Notes: a model not told the origin generated them from the sequence alone. DNA of 56,722 bases from an uncultured Clostridia bacterium (GCA_944384905.1 CALWVE010000014.1:1-56722); one strand, 5' to 3'; numbered from the stretch's first letter, positions 19,964 to 28,208 are shown. Numbers and translations are program-made.

Positions 19964-20836
19964 TTATGCTTCTTCCCAGTAGCGGCGCAGATTTTCGGCG
20001 CCGATCGCGATACCGGTCAGCGGATCTTCCATGCCTTCAAATTCTACGGAAATCGTCTTGTCGTAGCCGGCCTTTTTCAGAGCGGCCAGGCAGGTTTTCA
20101 CCGGCACATCGCCGTGGCCGATAATGGCTCCGCGCAGATACGTTCCGGCGCGGCTCTGGAAAAAGCCCTGGCCGGGATCGGGCAGTTCACGGTGACGGAT
20201 GTGGAAATCCTTGGCGTGCGCGTGGAACGCATACGGCGCCACGCGGCCCACTGCCGTGCGGGGATCTTCATCGGCGCAGGTAAAGTTGCCGATATCCACC
20301 AGCAGGCCAAAGTTGTCGTCAGCCACGGCGTTGACCAGCTTTTCTACGCGGTCGCTGTCCTGGCTGAAGAAACCATGGTTTTCCACCATGGTGCGGATGC
20401 CCTTTTCCTTGGCATAAGCGGTCACTTCCCGGCAGGAAGCCGCCAGCACAGGCAGTACGCTGTCAAAGCCCTTCCAGCCGCGGGTACCGGGAGCAAAACC
20501 GCCGGTGCAGTCGTGGCGAATCTGCGAAACACCCAAAACGGCAGCTGCATCAATCATTTTCTTCACGCGTTCAATTTCGGCGGCCGTATCCCCGCCGCAG
20601 CCGGTGAGGAAGTCGCAGCCAAATGCCCAGTTGACGATCGGCATATTGCAGCGTTCGGCTTCTTCGCGCAGAATGGCGGCATGTTCCAGATCGCTTACAT
20701 TGTCGTCATGGACAAATTCGGAAAATTCAATTCCGTCAAAACCCATTTCCTTGGCCTTGGCGATGCAGTCTTTCTGCGTCATCTGGCCGTCGCGGATCAG
20801 GCGGATATAGCTATAAGAACTTACGGTAAACAGCAT
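19964..20836 (-). CDS. Sugar phosphate isomerase/epimerase (xylose isomerase-like TIM barrel)
   Basis: A 290-residue TIM barrel of the xylose-isomerase-like family. It shows MGFDGIEFSEF after the first strand, MVENHGFFSQ (metal-ligand Glu), LLVDIGNFTCADED (Asp), AFHAHAKDFHIR (His) and a terminal ISVEFEGMEDP. It is the last gene of a minus-strand cluster with the Gfo/Idh/MocA dehydrogenase (21 nt upstream) and a second barrel; such trios interconvert keto-sugars or inositols via oxidised intermediates. AAAGGAG lies 8 nt before the ATG. Substrate unknown. Confidence 0.87.
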   Translation of the reverse strand: MLFTVSSYSYIRLIRDGQMTQKDCIAKAKEMGFDGIEFSEFVHDDNVSDLEHAAILREEAERCNMPIVNWAFGCDFLTGCGGDTAAEIERVKKMIDAAAVLGVSQIRHDCTGGFAPGTRGWKGFDSVLPVLAASCREVTAYAKEKGIRTMVENHGFFSQDSDRVEKLVNAVADDNFGLLVDIGNFTCADEDPRTAVGRVAPYAFHAHAKDFHIRHRELPDPGQGFFQSRAGTYLRGAIIGHGDVPVKTCLAALKKAGYDKTISVEFEGMEDPLTGIAIGAENLRRYWEEA

Positions 20837-20857
20837 AATCTAAACTCCTTTCCCAGC

Positions 20858-21919
20858 TCAGCGCAGTACGACTTCGTGGCCGGTACGGGCGGATTCATAC
20901 AACGCATCGAGAATCGCCATCAGTTCCACGCCGTCTTCGGCCGGAGCCAGGCATTCGGCCTCGCCCTTCACACAAGAAACAAAGTGATCAATCTCGTTTT
21001 TGAAGAGGTTGTCAAAGCTCAGGGCGGTGGGCGCCGTGAGGGTGACGTTGGTCATATAGCCGTTTTCTTCGGCATACATTTCGAGTTCCGGATCGAGCTT
21101 CGCGCCGGCCTTGGTGCCGAACAGTTCGATCTTGCCTTCGGGCGCTTTGATGTTCAGGCTGAAGCTCGCTTCGATATGCAGCACAGCACCGTTATCAAAG
21201 CGGATCATGCCGGAAGCCAGATCTTCTACGTTGCAAATGTCGTTTTCGGAACGGCCCACGGAAGAATAAGCTTCTTTTCCTTTAATATTGGGACGATTGC
21301 CCAGCTTGTTGAACGTTGCGCCGTAAACGGAAACAGCCTTCGGCTTGCCCATCAGATAGCGCACGAGGTCGATTACATGCACGCCCAGGTCGATCAGCGG
21401 ACCGCCGCCGGAAAGTTCCTTGTTGCCAAACCAGCCGCCGGGATTTCCGTTGCGGCGCAGATAAGTCGCCTTGGCATAATACAATTCGCCGAAATAATCG
21501 TTGTTGATAAAGTCCTGCAAAATGGCACAGTCGTTGCCAAAACGGCGAACGAAACCGATCATCAGCAGCTTGCCGTTGCGCTCGGCCGCGGCTTTCATTT
21601 CTTCGGCATATTCCTTGGAAATGGACATCGGCTTTTCGCACAGCACGTGCTTGCCCGCGTTGAGCGCGGCAATCGTGCAGGGTGCGTGCGCGGCGTTCCA
21701 GGTGCACACGCTCACGGCGTCGATTTCCGGCAGAGCCAGCAGATCGTTCATATCCGTGAAACGGCGGCTCACGCCGTATTTGTCGCCCATCTTGTTGAGC
21801 TGTTCTTCGTTGATATCGCAGAACGCATACAGCTCCACATCGGGGTTGCGCAGATACGCCTGAATGTGTTCGTTGGAAATATTGCCGACGCCGATCACGC
21901 CAACTTTAATTTTCGACAT
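20858..21919 (-). CDS. Gfo/Idh/MocA family NAD(P)-dependent oxidoreductase
   Basis: A 353-residue oxidoreductase. The N-terminal Rossmann domain opens KVGVIGVGNISNEH; the family motif CEKPMS lies near residue 95; GGGPLIDLGVHVIDL provides the catalytic Asp/His pair in the C-terminal alpha/beta domain. The enzymes oxidise sugar or inositol hydroxyls with NAD(P). It lies between two TIM-barrel epimerases with gaps of about 20 nt, so the three are almost certainly one operon and act on one substrate. AAGGAGG lies 7 nt upstream of the ATG. Confidence 0.93.
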   Translation of the reverse strand: MSKIKVGVIGVGNISNEHIQAYLRNPDVELYAFCDINEEQLNKMGDKYGVSRRFTDMNDLLALPEIDAVSVCTWNAAHAPCTIAALNAGKHVLCEKPMSISKEYAEEMKAAAERNGKLLMIGFVRRFGNDCAILQDFINNDYFGELYYAKATYLRRNGNPGGWFGNKELSGGGPLIDLGVHVIDLVRYLMGKPKAVSVYGATFNKLGNRPNIKGKEAYSSVGRSENDICNVEDLASGMIRFDNGAVLHIEASFSLNIKAPEGKIELFGTKAGAKLDPELEMYAEENGYMTNVTLTAPTALSFDNLFKNEIDHFVSCVKGEAECLAPAEDGVELMAILDALYESARTGHEVVLR

Positions 21920-21938
21920 GGTTTATCCTCCTTATTTT

Positions 21939-22778
21939 TCAAAAAAAACTCCGCAGATAATCGGCAGCCAGTGCAATATCAGCCGCCGGGTTTTCGCCAA
22001 CTTCGCGCTCAATGGTGAGATACCCTGTGTATCCAATGTCTTCGAGCGCTTTCAAATACTCCCCAAAATCCACACTTCCGCGGCCAAGCGGCAGCTCTTC
22101 AAAGGCCTGGCCTTCCTGAATCACATCTTCGATCATATGGTAAATGATCTCCGGATCACGATCGAGCAGCTTGCGGCCGTCTTTGGCATGCGTATGCACG
22201 ATGTAATCTTTCAGCGTGTATACAGCCTGTACCGGATCGTCTCCGGTTACCATCACGAAGTTTGCCGGGTCAAGGTTTACCGATACGCCCTTCGAACCCA
22301 GGGAATCCAGAAAATTCTTCAGGGTGACGGCGCGTTCCGGGCCGGTTTCCACGGCAAAATGAGCCTGCATGGAATCGGCAAACTCCGCCAGATCGCGGCA
22401 GGCCGCCTGCATCACGGCATAGCGCGGATGCGCCGGATCTTCCGGCACAACGCCGATATGGGTGGTTACGATATCGGTTTCGAGATCCTTGGCCAGTTCT
22501 ACAATCCGCTTGGATTGCTCAACCAGGCCGGGATTGAGTTCACTGTTGCCGAAACCTTTGCCCAGATCACCGCACAAAGCGGAAATCGTAAGACCATAAG
22601 ATTTCACTTCATCCAAAAACGCACGGCGCTTTTCTTTTGTCATGACTTCGGGGGCAAATTCTCCGCGCGTGGCATAAACCTGCACACCGGAAAGCCCCAG
22701 CTCAGCCGCCTTTTTCAGCGCTTCGTGCCAGTCGCAGCGAAACGATTCCAGCAAAACACCGATGGGAAATGTACGCAT
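21939..22778 (-). CDS. Sugar phosphate isomerase/epimerase (xylose isomerase-like TIM barrel)
   Basis: A 279-residue xylose-isomerase-like TIM barrel, first gene of the cluster. Segments include ELGLSGVQVYATRGEF, ISALCGDLGKGFG, HFAVETGPE (Glu ligand), VSVNLDPANFVM (Asp), IVHTHAKDGRK (His) and LTIEREVGE at the end. The start is ATG at 22778 (MRTFPIGVLL), with AAAGGAG 9 nt upstream; a TTG three codons earlier directly abuts the ribosome site. Sequence is clearly different from the barrel at 19964, so the two likely perform different steps. Confidence 0.87.
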   Translation of the reverse strand: MRTFPIGVLLESFRCDWHEALKKAAELGLSGVQVYATRGEFAPEVMTKEKRRAFLDEVKSYGLTISALCGDLGKGFGNSELNPGLVEQSKRIVELAKDLETDIVTTHIGVVPEDPAHPRYAVMQAACRDLAEFADSMQAHFAVETGPERAVTLKNFLDSLGSKGVSVNLDPANFVMVTGDDPVQAVYTLKDYIVHTHAKDGRKLLDRDPEIIYHMIEDVIQEGQAFEELPLGRGSVDFGEYLKALEDIGYTGYLTIEREVGENPAADIALAADYLRSFF

Positions 22779-22815
22779 TCCGAACAACTCCTTTCAGTTT
22801 CTGTCACAGATTTCA

Positions 22816-22844
22816 TTGACAGCTTACAGTTCCTATTTTATAAT
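22816..22844 (+). promoter_or_regulatory. Consensus promoter of the AraC regulator
   Basis: TTGACA (22816-22821), 17 nt, TATAAT (22839-22844), 70 nt before the araC-type gene. It lies in the 136-bp divergent gap, so regulator and sugar cluster probably share control sequences here. Confidence 0.88.
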
Positions 22845-22914
22845 AAAACCGAATTTTGTAAAGCCTGTTTCTTGCCTGTTTTTTGGTACAATCTTGCTTT
22901 TTGCGGAGGATCGT

Positions 22915-23781
22915 ATGGCATTTTCATCGTATGAAACCCTGGCGCACGCCGACCCGTCTTTTCCGGTTATTTTTCATCTGGATCAGATTTCTTCCTTGCG
23001 CACAACAGGAAACGCGCATTGGCATGAAGGGATCGAGCTGCTGTACTGCGTTTCCGGCACAGCCCGTCTGGTAGCCGATACCCAAACGCAGATCATGCTG
23101 CCGGGGCAGCTTTCCGTCATTCCCTCGGGCGCGCTGCATTACACGGCCAAAGAGCCGGGGCAGGATTGCCTGTATTATTGCCTGATTGCCGATCCTTCCC
23201 TGCTGGCTCAAATCGCGTTTCCGTCGAATCTCGAAATTCAAAAGCAGATTGAAGACCCCGCCATCACCCGGCGCTACGAACAGATCATCCGCGAAATGGA
23301 AACGCAGGAACCTTTTTATAAAGACGCCGTGAAAGAGCTGGTTCGGCTGCTGTTTATCGATCTTTACAGAAACTGGTCCTCCTCCGGCATCCCGGCCGCG
23401 CTTCCCAGCCGCCAGCCCGAAATGGTAAAGCAGGCGATTCTGTATCTGCGTGATCACCTGCACGAATCGCTTTCCATTGAAGATCTTTGCCGGCAAGTCG
23501 GGTTCAGCAAATACTATTTCTGCCATGTCTTTAAAAAGGTAACGGGCCGCACCGTGATGGATTACACCAACAGCCTGCGCTGTTCCCAGGCTCGCGGGCT
23601 GCTGGAAAGCGGCGAATGCAGCATCTCGGAATGCGCCGCGCGCTGCGGTTTTTCGGATGTTTCGTATTTTACAAAGGTTTTCAAGCGCCAGACCGGCCTT
23701 TTACCCTCGCAGGTGAAAGTTAGGGCAGCCGAAAAAACGTCCTCCGTTTCTCATGATAAGAATTTTGAAAAAAATGCTTGA
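22915..23781 (+). CDS. AraC family transcriptional regulator
   Basis: A 288-residue regulator: an N-terminal cupin-like sensor domain (HWHEGIELLYCVSGTARL, LPGQLSVIPSGALHYT) and a C-terminal double helix-turn-helix AraC domain (about 185-275) with SIEDLCRQVGFSKYYFCHVFKK and ISECAARCGFSDVSYFTKVFKRQTGLLPS. It is divergent from the epimerase/dehydrogenase cluster and is its likely regulator, responding to a sugar ligand. The ATG at 22915 is preceded by CGGAGG; the frame is open upstream but lacks a ribosome site. The stop overlaps the promoter of the following tRNA cluster. Confidence 0.9.
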   Translation: MAFSSYETLAHADPSFPVIFHLDQISSLRTTGNAHWHEGIELLYCVSGTARLVADTQTQIMLPGQLSVIPSGALHYTAKEPGQDCLYYCLIADPSLLAQIAFPSNLEIQKQIEDPAITRRYEQIIREMETQEPFYKDAVKELVRLLFIDLYRNWSSSGIPAALPSRQPEMVKQAILYLRDHLHESLSIEDLCRQVGFSKYYFCHVFKKVTGRTVMDYTNSLRCSQARGLLESGECSISECAARCGFSDVSYFTKVFKRQTGLLPSQVKVRAAEKTSSVSHDKNFEKNA

Positions 23782-23806
23782 CGAATACCGCAGACTATGC
23801 TATAAT
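23778..23806 (+). promoter_or_regulatory. Promoter of the four-tRNA cluster
   Basis: TTGACG (23778-23783), 17 nt, TATAAT (23801-23806), 18 nt before tRNA-Gly; its -35 overlaps the stop codon of the AraC gene. Confidence 0.88.
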
Positions 23807-23824
23807 TCAATTCGTTCTAAAAAT

Positions 23825-23898
23825 GCGGGTGTAGTTCAGTGGTAGAACTCCAGCCTTCCAAGCTGGTCGTGTGGGTTCGATTCCCATCACCCGCTCCA
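23825..23898 (+). tRNA. tRNA-Gly (anticodon TCC)
   Basis: Complete 74-nt cloverleaf. Acceptor GCGGGTG/CACCCGC, anticodon stem CCAGC/GCTGG around loop CTTCCAA, T-arm GGGTTCGATTCCC, and an encoded CCA at 23896-23898. Confidence 0.96.
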
Positions 23899-23929
23899 GG
23901 AAGATTTCCGTTTGGCTGGCATTTTTCAT

Positions 23930-24006
23930 GCGCCAATAGCTCAGCTGGATAGAGCAACTGCCTTCTAAGCAGTAGGCCAGGGGTTCGAGTCCCTTTTGGC
24001 GCGCCA
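23930..24006 (+). tRNA. tRNA-Arg (anticodon TCT)
   Basis: Complete 77-nt cloverleaf. Acceptor GCGCCAA/TTGGCGC, anticodon stem ACTGC/GCAGT around loop CTTCTAA, T-arm GGGGTTCGAGTCCCT, encoded CCA at 24004-24006. Confidence 0.96.
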
Positions 24007-24045
24007 TACGCCATCCAACTGAACGGCGTAAATCTTTGATACTGT

Positions 24046-24123
24046 GGTGGATTTAGCTTAGTCGGTTAAAGCGCCAGTTTGTGGCACTGGAGACCATCGG
24101 TTCGAATCCGATATTCCACCCCA
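24046..24123 (+). tRNA. tRNA-His (anticodon GTG)
   Basis: Complete 78-nt tRNA including the diagnostic extra G at position -1 (24046) opposite C73. Anticodon stem CCAGT/ACTGG around loop TTGTGGC; encoded CCA at 24121-24123. A long hairpin (24130-24165) separates it from tRNA-Gln. Confidence 0.96.
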
Positions 24124-24172
24124 CAGAAAACAGACGGGGTAATGATCATCATTACTCCGTTTGTTCATATTT

Positions 24173-24248
24173 TGGGCTGTAGCCAAGCGGTAAGGCAACG
24201 GACTTTGACTCCGTCATCTCGTGGGTCCGAATCCCGCCAGCCCAGCCA
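24173..24248 (+). tRNA. tRNA-Gln (anticodon TTG)
   Basis: Complete 76-nt tRNA. Acceptor TGGGCTG/CAGCCCA, anticodon stem ACGGA/TCCGT around loop CTTTGAC, encoded CCA at 24246-24248. Last tRNA of the cluster. Confidence 0.96.
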
Positions 24249-24253
24249 GATGA

Positions 24254-24290
24254 AAGCTGCATTTTTTCAAAATGCAGCTTCTTTAATTTT
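24254..24290 (+). terminator. Terminator of the tRNA cluster
   Basis: AAGCTGCATTTT (24254-24265) pairs with AAAATGCAGCTT (24269-24280), followed by CTTTAATTTT. Confidence 0.85.
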
Positions 24291-24321
24291 GAATATGCAT
24301 TTGCTTATAAGGTGATGACTT

Positions 24322-24897
24322 ATGACTACCGTATATTTTATTCGGCATGCAGAAGCAAATTCCTGTATACAGGATCCATTTTCACGGCCGCTTACAGAAA
24401 AAGGGCTTCGTGACCGCTCTCTTGTAACGGATTTTTTGTCCGATAAAAAGATTGATCTGGCCTTTTCCAGCCCATACCGAAGGGCTATTGAAACCATTTC
24501 AGATTTTACAGAAAAAAACGGTATTCCTATTAAAATTATTGAAGACTTCAGGGAGCATGAAACAATAAGCGACAACTATTGTGACGCCGATTATTTCCCT
24601 TTTATTCAGAAATACTGGGAAAATAAAAATTATAAAGTCCCGGGAGATGAAAGTATAGGAGATCTTCAAAAAAGGAACATCCTGGCACTCGAAAAAATAT
24701 TGAAAGAATATAAGAATAAGAATATTATTATCGCAACACACGGCATGGCTTTATCTTCTATACTTAATTACTACGATCCGTCATATAACTATTACAGTTT
24801 TTTGGCAATGGTAAAAATGAAGCCCTGGATAGTAGCAATGACTTTTGACGATTTTGTCAATATCAATATAGAATATATAAATTCATTTGTTAAATGA
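24322..24897 (+). CDS. Histidine phosphatase family protein
   Basis: A 191-residue member of the phosphoglycerate-mutase-like superfamily. The catalytic RHAE motif is at residues 8-11, SSPYRRAIET gives the second phosphate pocket arginine, EHET follows, and ATHGMALSS holds the second catalytic His. Function could be a phosphatase or mutase on a small metabolite. Base composition is strikingly AT-rich and Lys/Asn/Ile-rich compared with its neighbours, and it stands directly behind a tRNA cluster, so recent acquisition is likely. A GGTGAT ribosome site precedes the ATG. Confidence 0.85.
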   Translation: MTTVYFIRHAEANSCIQDPFSRPLTEKGLRDRSLVTDFLSDKKIDLAFSSPYRRAIETISDFTEKNGIPIKIIEDFREHETISDNYCDADYFPFIQKYWENKNYKVPGDESIGDLQKRNILALEKILKEYKNKNIIIATHGMALSSILNYYDPSYNYYSFLAMVKMKPWIVAMTFDDFVNINIEYINSFVK

Positions 24898-24953
24898 TTT
24901 TGGATCACCTGGTACATTCTCACGGTCTTCTCCCTGCCCGTGAATCACAGATC

Positions 24954-24982
24954 TTGCCTTTTCTCTTTTCATTTGATATAGT
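24954..24982 (+). promoter_or_regulatory. Promoter of the ASCH gene
   Basis: TTGCCT (24954-24959), 17 nt, TATAGT (24977-24982), 27 nt before the start codon at 25010. Confidence 0.7.
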
Positions 24983-25009
24983 AGAACAAAACAAAAAGGA
25001 GGAATCGGC

Positions 25010-25447
25010 ATGCAAGCCAATGAACTTTGGGCCCAATTCGCGCAGGCGAATGATCTGATAAACGAGCCGTATGAAGCGTGGGCCTTTGGGGGCGCACCGG
25101 ACGAATTGGCCTGGCTGGTTTTGCAAGGCGAAAAAACGGCAACTTCATCCGCCTATGATGTCTACCGCATGAAAGGCCAGCCGCTTCCGAAAGCAGGCGA
25201 ATACAGCGTTATTCTCAATTCCAGGCAGGAAGCCGTCTGCATCATCCGGACAATAAACGTACAGATTCTCCCGTTTGGCGAAGTCGATGAACAGCACGCT
25301 CGCAAAGAAGGCGAAGGCGACAAAAGTTTAAGCTACTGGCGAAAAATCCACCGAGATTTTTTCAAGGCAGCTCTACAAAAAATCGGTTTATCTTTTGATG
25401 AAAGCCGAAAAGTTGTCTGCGAAGAATTTGAAGTTGTTTACCCGTAA
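25010..25447 (+). CDS. ASCH domain protein
   Basis: A 145-residue protein that is essentially one ASCH fold, a PUA-like beta-barrel thought to bind RNA or modified nucleosides. Typical features are ELAWLVLQGEKTATSSAY near residues 32-50, GEYSVILNSRQEAVCII, the VDEQHARKEGEGDKSL segment, and a closing VCEEFEVVYP. Some relatives hydrolyse N4-acylcytidines; whether this one does is unknown. Strong AGGAGG ribosome site, own promoter and own terminator make it a single-gene unit. Confidence 0.88.
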   Translation: MQANELWAQFAQANDLINEPYEAWAFGGAPDELAWLVLQGEKTATSSAYDVYRMKGQPLPKAGEYSVILNSRQEAVCIIRTINVQILPFGEVDEQHARKEGEGDKSLSYWRKIHRDFFKAALQKIGLSFDESRKVVCEEFEVVYP

Positions 25448-25458
25448 AATAAATAGAA

Positions 25459-25492
25459 AAAGCGCACCCGCGGTGGGTGCGCTTTATTTTTG
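25459..25492 (+). terminator. Terminator of the ASCH gene
   Basis: AGCGCACCC (25461-25469) pairs with GGGTGCGCT (25475-25483), followed by TTATTTTTG. Confidence 0.93.
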
Positions 25493-25537
25493 TTTTTATA
25501 GAACTTCTGACGCGCGACACAAGCTATACTATTTAGC

Positions 25538-25643
25538 AAAAGCTTATTCGCGACTTGGGAGCGGCAACTTGCCGCCGGGGGCCTCGTTCCTCGACCTCAC
25601 CATATTTTTGAAAAAGATGGACAAAAACTTTAATATTTGTATC
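25538..25643 (+). repeat. Degenerate copy of the multi-hairpin repeat
   Basis: The gap between the ASCH gene and the sortase stop contains the leading module (CTTATTCGCGACTT, then stem GCGGCAACTTGCCGC at 25561-25575) fused directly to the trailing module (CACCAT...TTTTTGAAAAA...ATGG, then ACAAAAACTTT and ATTTGTATC). The central hairpins found in the full copies are missing. It lies between convergent genes. Confidence 0.6.
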
Positions 25644-25740
25644 ACAAGCTTCCGCCGCGGCCGCCTGATTGCAATTTTCATCAAAGTGAAGCGAGGGTAC
25701 CGAGCGACCCGCGACTCACCCGCGGGGGTTCCCCGCCGCC

Positions 25741-26736
25741 TTAGCCGTCATACCAGTCGGCCAGACCTTGTCCGACGGCCTCGTCCAGCGTTTCGGGCCA
25801 CGGATACGCACTGCCGCCGTAGCGGTTGTACCAGCAATCCGGGTAAAGCGTATGTTCCGCCGATGTAACGTTTGTTTTCGTCACCGTTTCGCCGTCGCGA
25901 ATACGCCGCGCCACAACAGCCGTACGGAAATTATCAAACTCATACGAACAGGTCGAAAGCAACAGCAGATCGTCGTTTTCGTTTACCGTGACACCTGTAT
26001 CCACCATCGAGCGCTTCATCACCTCATACAGGTATTCGCGCTTCTCTTCCGCCGACGAAAAACCGGTTTGAGCATAGGAGAAAACTTCCCCTTGCGATGG
26101 ATCGATATTCGTCTTGATGACCGAGATAATCAGCCACTGTGAAGCTTCTTCCGTGGTGTTGTATTCAATCACGGGAGATTCCGCCACTACTTCCGGATCT
26201 CCAAATTCCACCAGAGACCGGAACATGGAACCATCGTTCATGCTGTGGCCGTACAAGACCTGCATGTCCCCGGTAATTTCGCAGCCTGCGTCCAGAAAAA
26301 TACTGCCGTAAGCGCTGTACTCGTCCTTATAGGTGCGATACAGATAGTGCTCCGGATCGTCCACAGACGAATGCAAAACCGGATAATCAATCACCGTGCC
26401 GTCCACGGTAATCCAGCCCACGATATCTTCGTTCACCGTGGCGGCCAGTTCCCGAATCGCTTCGCGCGGATCGGGCTTGGCTTCTTGGCCGTCCGAAGAA
26501 ACCGGGTCCTGCTTATTCAAAAGCTCGGAAAACTGATCGCGGATATCGTTGTTGACCGCCTCGTTTACGGCAGGCTTAATCAGCATCTTATCGACCAAAA
26601 TCCATCCGGAACCCAAAAACACCGCCAGGCAAATCAAAAACAAAAAGGTATAAATCGCCGATTTCACAGGCGATTTCCGCTTTTTCCGGTTGGGCGTCCG
26701 AGGCTCACGGTTTTCATAGGAATAATGCTTGGCCAT
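25741..26736 (-). CDS. srtB: Class B sortase
   Basis: A 331-residue cysteine transpeptidase anchored by an N-terminal membrane helix (about 27-47) after a basic cytoplasmic segment. Catalytic residues: His164 in LYGHSM, Cys263 in LSTCSYEF, Arg271 in FRTAVVARR; YPVLHS and YGSIFLDAGC are also typical. It attaches proteins carrying a sorting signal to peptidoglycan. No substrate with a C-terminal sorting signal is seen in this window, so it may be a housekeeping enzyme. Its ATG overlaps the cinA stop by one base (TGATG), implying co-transcription. Confidence 0.92.
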   Translation of the reverse strand: MAKHYSYENREPRTPNRKKRKSPVKSAIYTFLFLICLAVFLGSGWILVDKMLIKPAVNEAVNNDIRDQFSELLNKQDPVSSDGQEAKPDPREAIRELAATVNEDIVGWITVDGTVIDYPVLHSSVDDPEHYLYRTYKDEYSAYGSIFLDAGCEITGDMQVLYGHSMNDGSMFRSLVEFGDPEVVAESPVIEYNTTEEASQWLIISVIKTNIDPSQGEVFSYAQTGFSSAEEKREYLYEVMKRSMVDTGVTVNENDDLLLLSTCSYEFDNFRTAVVARRIRDGETVTKTNVTSAEHTLYPDCWYNRYGGSAYPWPETLDEAVGQGLADWYDG

Positions 26737-28001
26737 CAGTTCACCACCCCTTCCGGCAGCGGCAGGCCGTCGAGTTCACGGCGGACAAGATCCAGCGCAC
26801 AGGAAGCCGCTGTGTGTCGGTTCCATTCGCGGGAACGCACACGGCTGCCCGTGCTTTTGCGGCAGACAACCGTTTTTTCCGCCGTACTCATGGCGATATA
26901 AACCAGCCCCACCGGTTTTTCGGCGCTTCCGCCGCCCGGCCCGGCGATACCGGTAATACCGATGCCGATGTCGCTTCCGGCGGCTTTGCGGATGCCTTCG
27001 GCCATTTCACGCGCCGTTTGGGGGCTGACCGCGCCGTATTGCTCCAGCGTCTGTGCAGAAACTCCCAGAACCTGTTCCTTGATGCGGTTGGCATACGTCA
27101 CCGCGCCCATCTCAAACACATCGGAAGCACCGGCGACATCGGTGATCCGCTTGGCCAGCAGGCCGCCCGTACACGATTCCGCCGTGGCAATCGTCATGCC
27201 GCGCGCCAAAAGCTTGCGGACAACCGTTTCTTCCAGTGTTTCGATATCGACAGCATAAATATATTCCGAGCCTACACGGCGGCGGACTTCTTCCATCACG
27301 GGCGCACACAGCGCATCAGCCGTTTTTTCATCCACAGCTTTGGCCGCCACGCGCACAAACATTTCCCCGTCTTTGGCATAGGTGGCAACCGTGGGGTTGG
27401 CGCCGTTCATCAGATCATCGATGAGAGCGGCAACGTGCCCCTCGCCCTGTCCATAGACATGCATATCGTGCGTTACAATTACCGCGCCGCTCTTCCCCGC
27501 CAGATACGGCCGCACGCTTTCTTCCAGCATGGGAACCAGCTCCGAGGGCGGGCCGGGCAGCATAATCACTTCACAGCCCGTGTCGGCCGTAAAAGCACAG
27601 CCGGGCGCCGTGCCGTGGTGATTGGCAAAAACCGTGCAGCCGCGGGGCAGCATGGCCTGTTTTTTCTGGTTTTCGTCCATGACGCGCCCTTTAAAATGCG
27701 CTTCAATCGTGCGCAGGCTGGGTTCGTGCATTTCAAGCGGAACCCCGGCGGCACGCGCCACGGTTTCTTTGGTGATATCATCCCCTGTGGGGCCTAAACC
27801 ACCTGTGGTAATCAGCAGCGTGCTGCGTTCCAGCGCCGCACGCACCGTTTCAAACAGGCGGGCGTCGTTATCGCCCACCACTTCCGTGCGCAGCATATCA
27901 ATTCCCAGCACGGAAAGCACGCGGGCAATCGCCGTGGTATCCGTATTGACCACACGCCCGAGCAGCAGTTCGGTGCCCACGGAAAGAATTTCAGCTGACA
28001 T
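26736..28001 (-). CDS. cinA: Competence/damage-inducible protein CinA (NMN deamidase)
   Basis: A 421-residue two-domain CinA. The N-terminal molybdopterin-binding-like (COG1058) domain opens EILSVGTELLLGRVVNTD with TTGGLGPTGDDITKE; the C-terminal PncC domain has TIATAESCTGGLLAKRIT and GITGIAGPGGG, the nicotinamide-mononucleotide deamidase signature. It thus probably salvages NMN into NAD synthesis, a pathway also represented by nadE and nudC downstream in the window. AAAGGAG lies 7 nt before the ATG. Translationally coupled to the sortase gene. Confidence 0.95.
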   Translation of the reverse strand: MSAEILSVGTELLLGRVVNTDTTAIARVLSVLGIDMLRTEVVGDNDARLFETVRAALERSTLLITTGGLGPTGDDITKETVARAAGVPLEMHEPSLRTIEAHFKGRVMDENQKKQAMLPRGCTVFANHHGTAPGCAFTADTGCEVIMLPGPPSELVPMLEESVRPYLAGKSGAVIVTHDMHVYGQGEGHVAALIDDLMNGANPTVATYAKDGEMFVRVAAKAVDEKTADALCAPVMEEVRRRVGSEYIYAVDIETLEETVVRKLLARGMTIATAESCTGGLLAKRITDVAGASDVFEMGAVTYANRIKEQVLGVSAQTLEQYGAVSPQTAREMAEGIRKAAGSDIGIGITGIAGPGGGSAEKPVGLVYIAMSTAEKTVVCRKSTGSRVRSREWNRHTAASCALDLVRRELDGLPLPEGVVN

Positions 28002-28024
28002 GAACAGACTCCTTTCTCAAAACA

Positions 28025-28075
28025 AGCGGGGAACCCCAGCGGCAAGTTGCCGCACCTAATTCACGAATAAGTTTA
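28025..28075 (-). repeat. Leading module of the multi-hairpin repeat, inverted
   Basis: The stem GCGGCAAGTTGCCGC (28039-28053), with flanking ACTTATTCGTGAATT on the minus strand, matches the leading module at 25538-25580. It opens the 349-nt gap between cinA and the VOC gene. Confidence 0.5.
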
Positions 28076-28136
28076 ATGAATTTATAGTTTGCACCGCGCA
28101 GCAAACACCGGTTGATTACTTTCATTTGCTTCGCCG

Positions 28137-28208
28137 CTATCTGGACGTTTTTGCCGCACATTTTACAAGCACAAGAACAACCAAAAGAACAATAGCTGCA
28201 ATAATCAT
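28137..28208 (-). CDS. Possible 23-residue single-pass membrane peptide
   Basis: A very short frame, MIIAAIVLLVVLVLVKCAAKTSR, preceded by a strong ribosome site (GGAGG, 7 nt before the ATG). It would form one hydrophobic helix (residues 2-15) with a basic tail. No homologue is recognised. Strong ribosome site, hydrophobic helix and positive C terminus are shared by small regulatory membrane peptides and by type I toxins, but there is no antisense RNA or repeat evidence for the latter. It sits between two fragments of the dispersed repeat, downstream of no obvious promoter. Confidence 0.45.
   Translation of the reverse strand: MIIAAIVLLVVLVLVKCAAKTSR

Noticed and set aside
19955..22018. Plus-strand frame of nearly 690 codons across the sugar cluster
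   Set aside because: It crosses three convincing minus-strand genes and their spacers and has no start signals.
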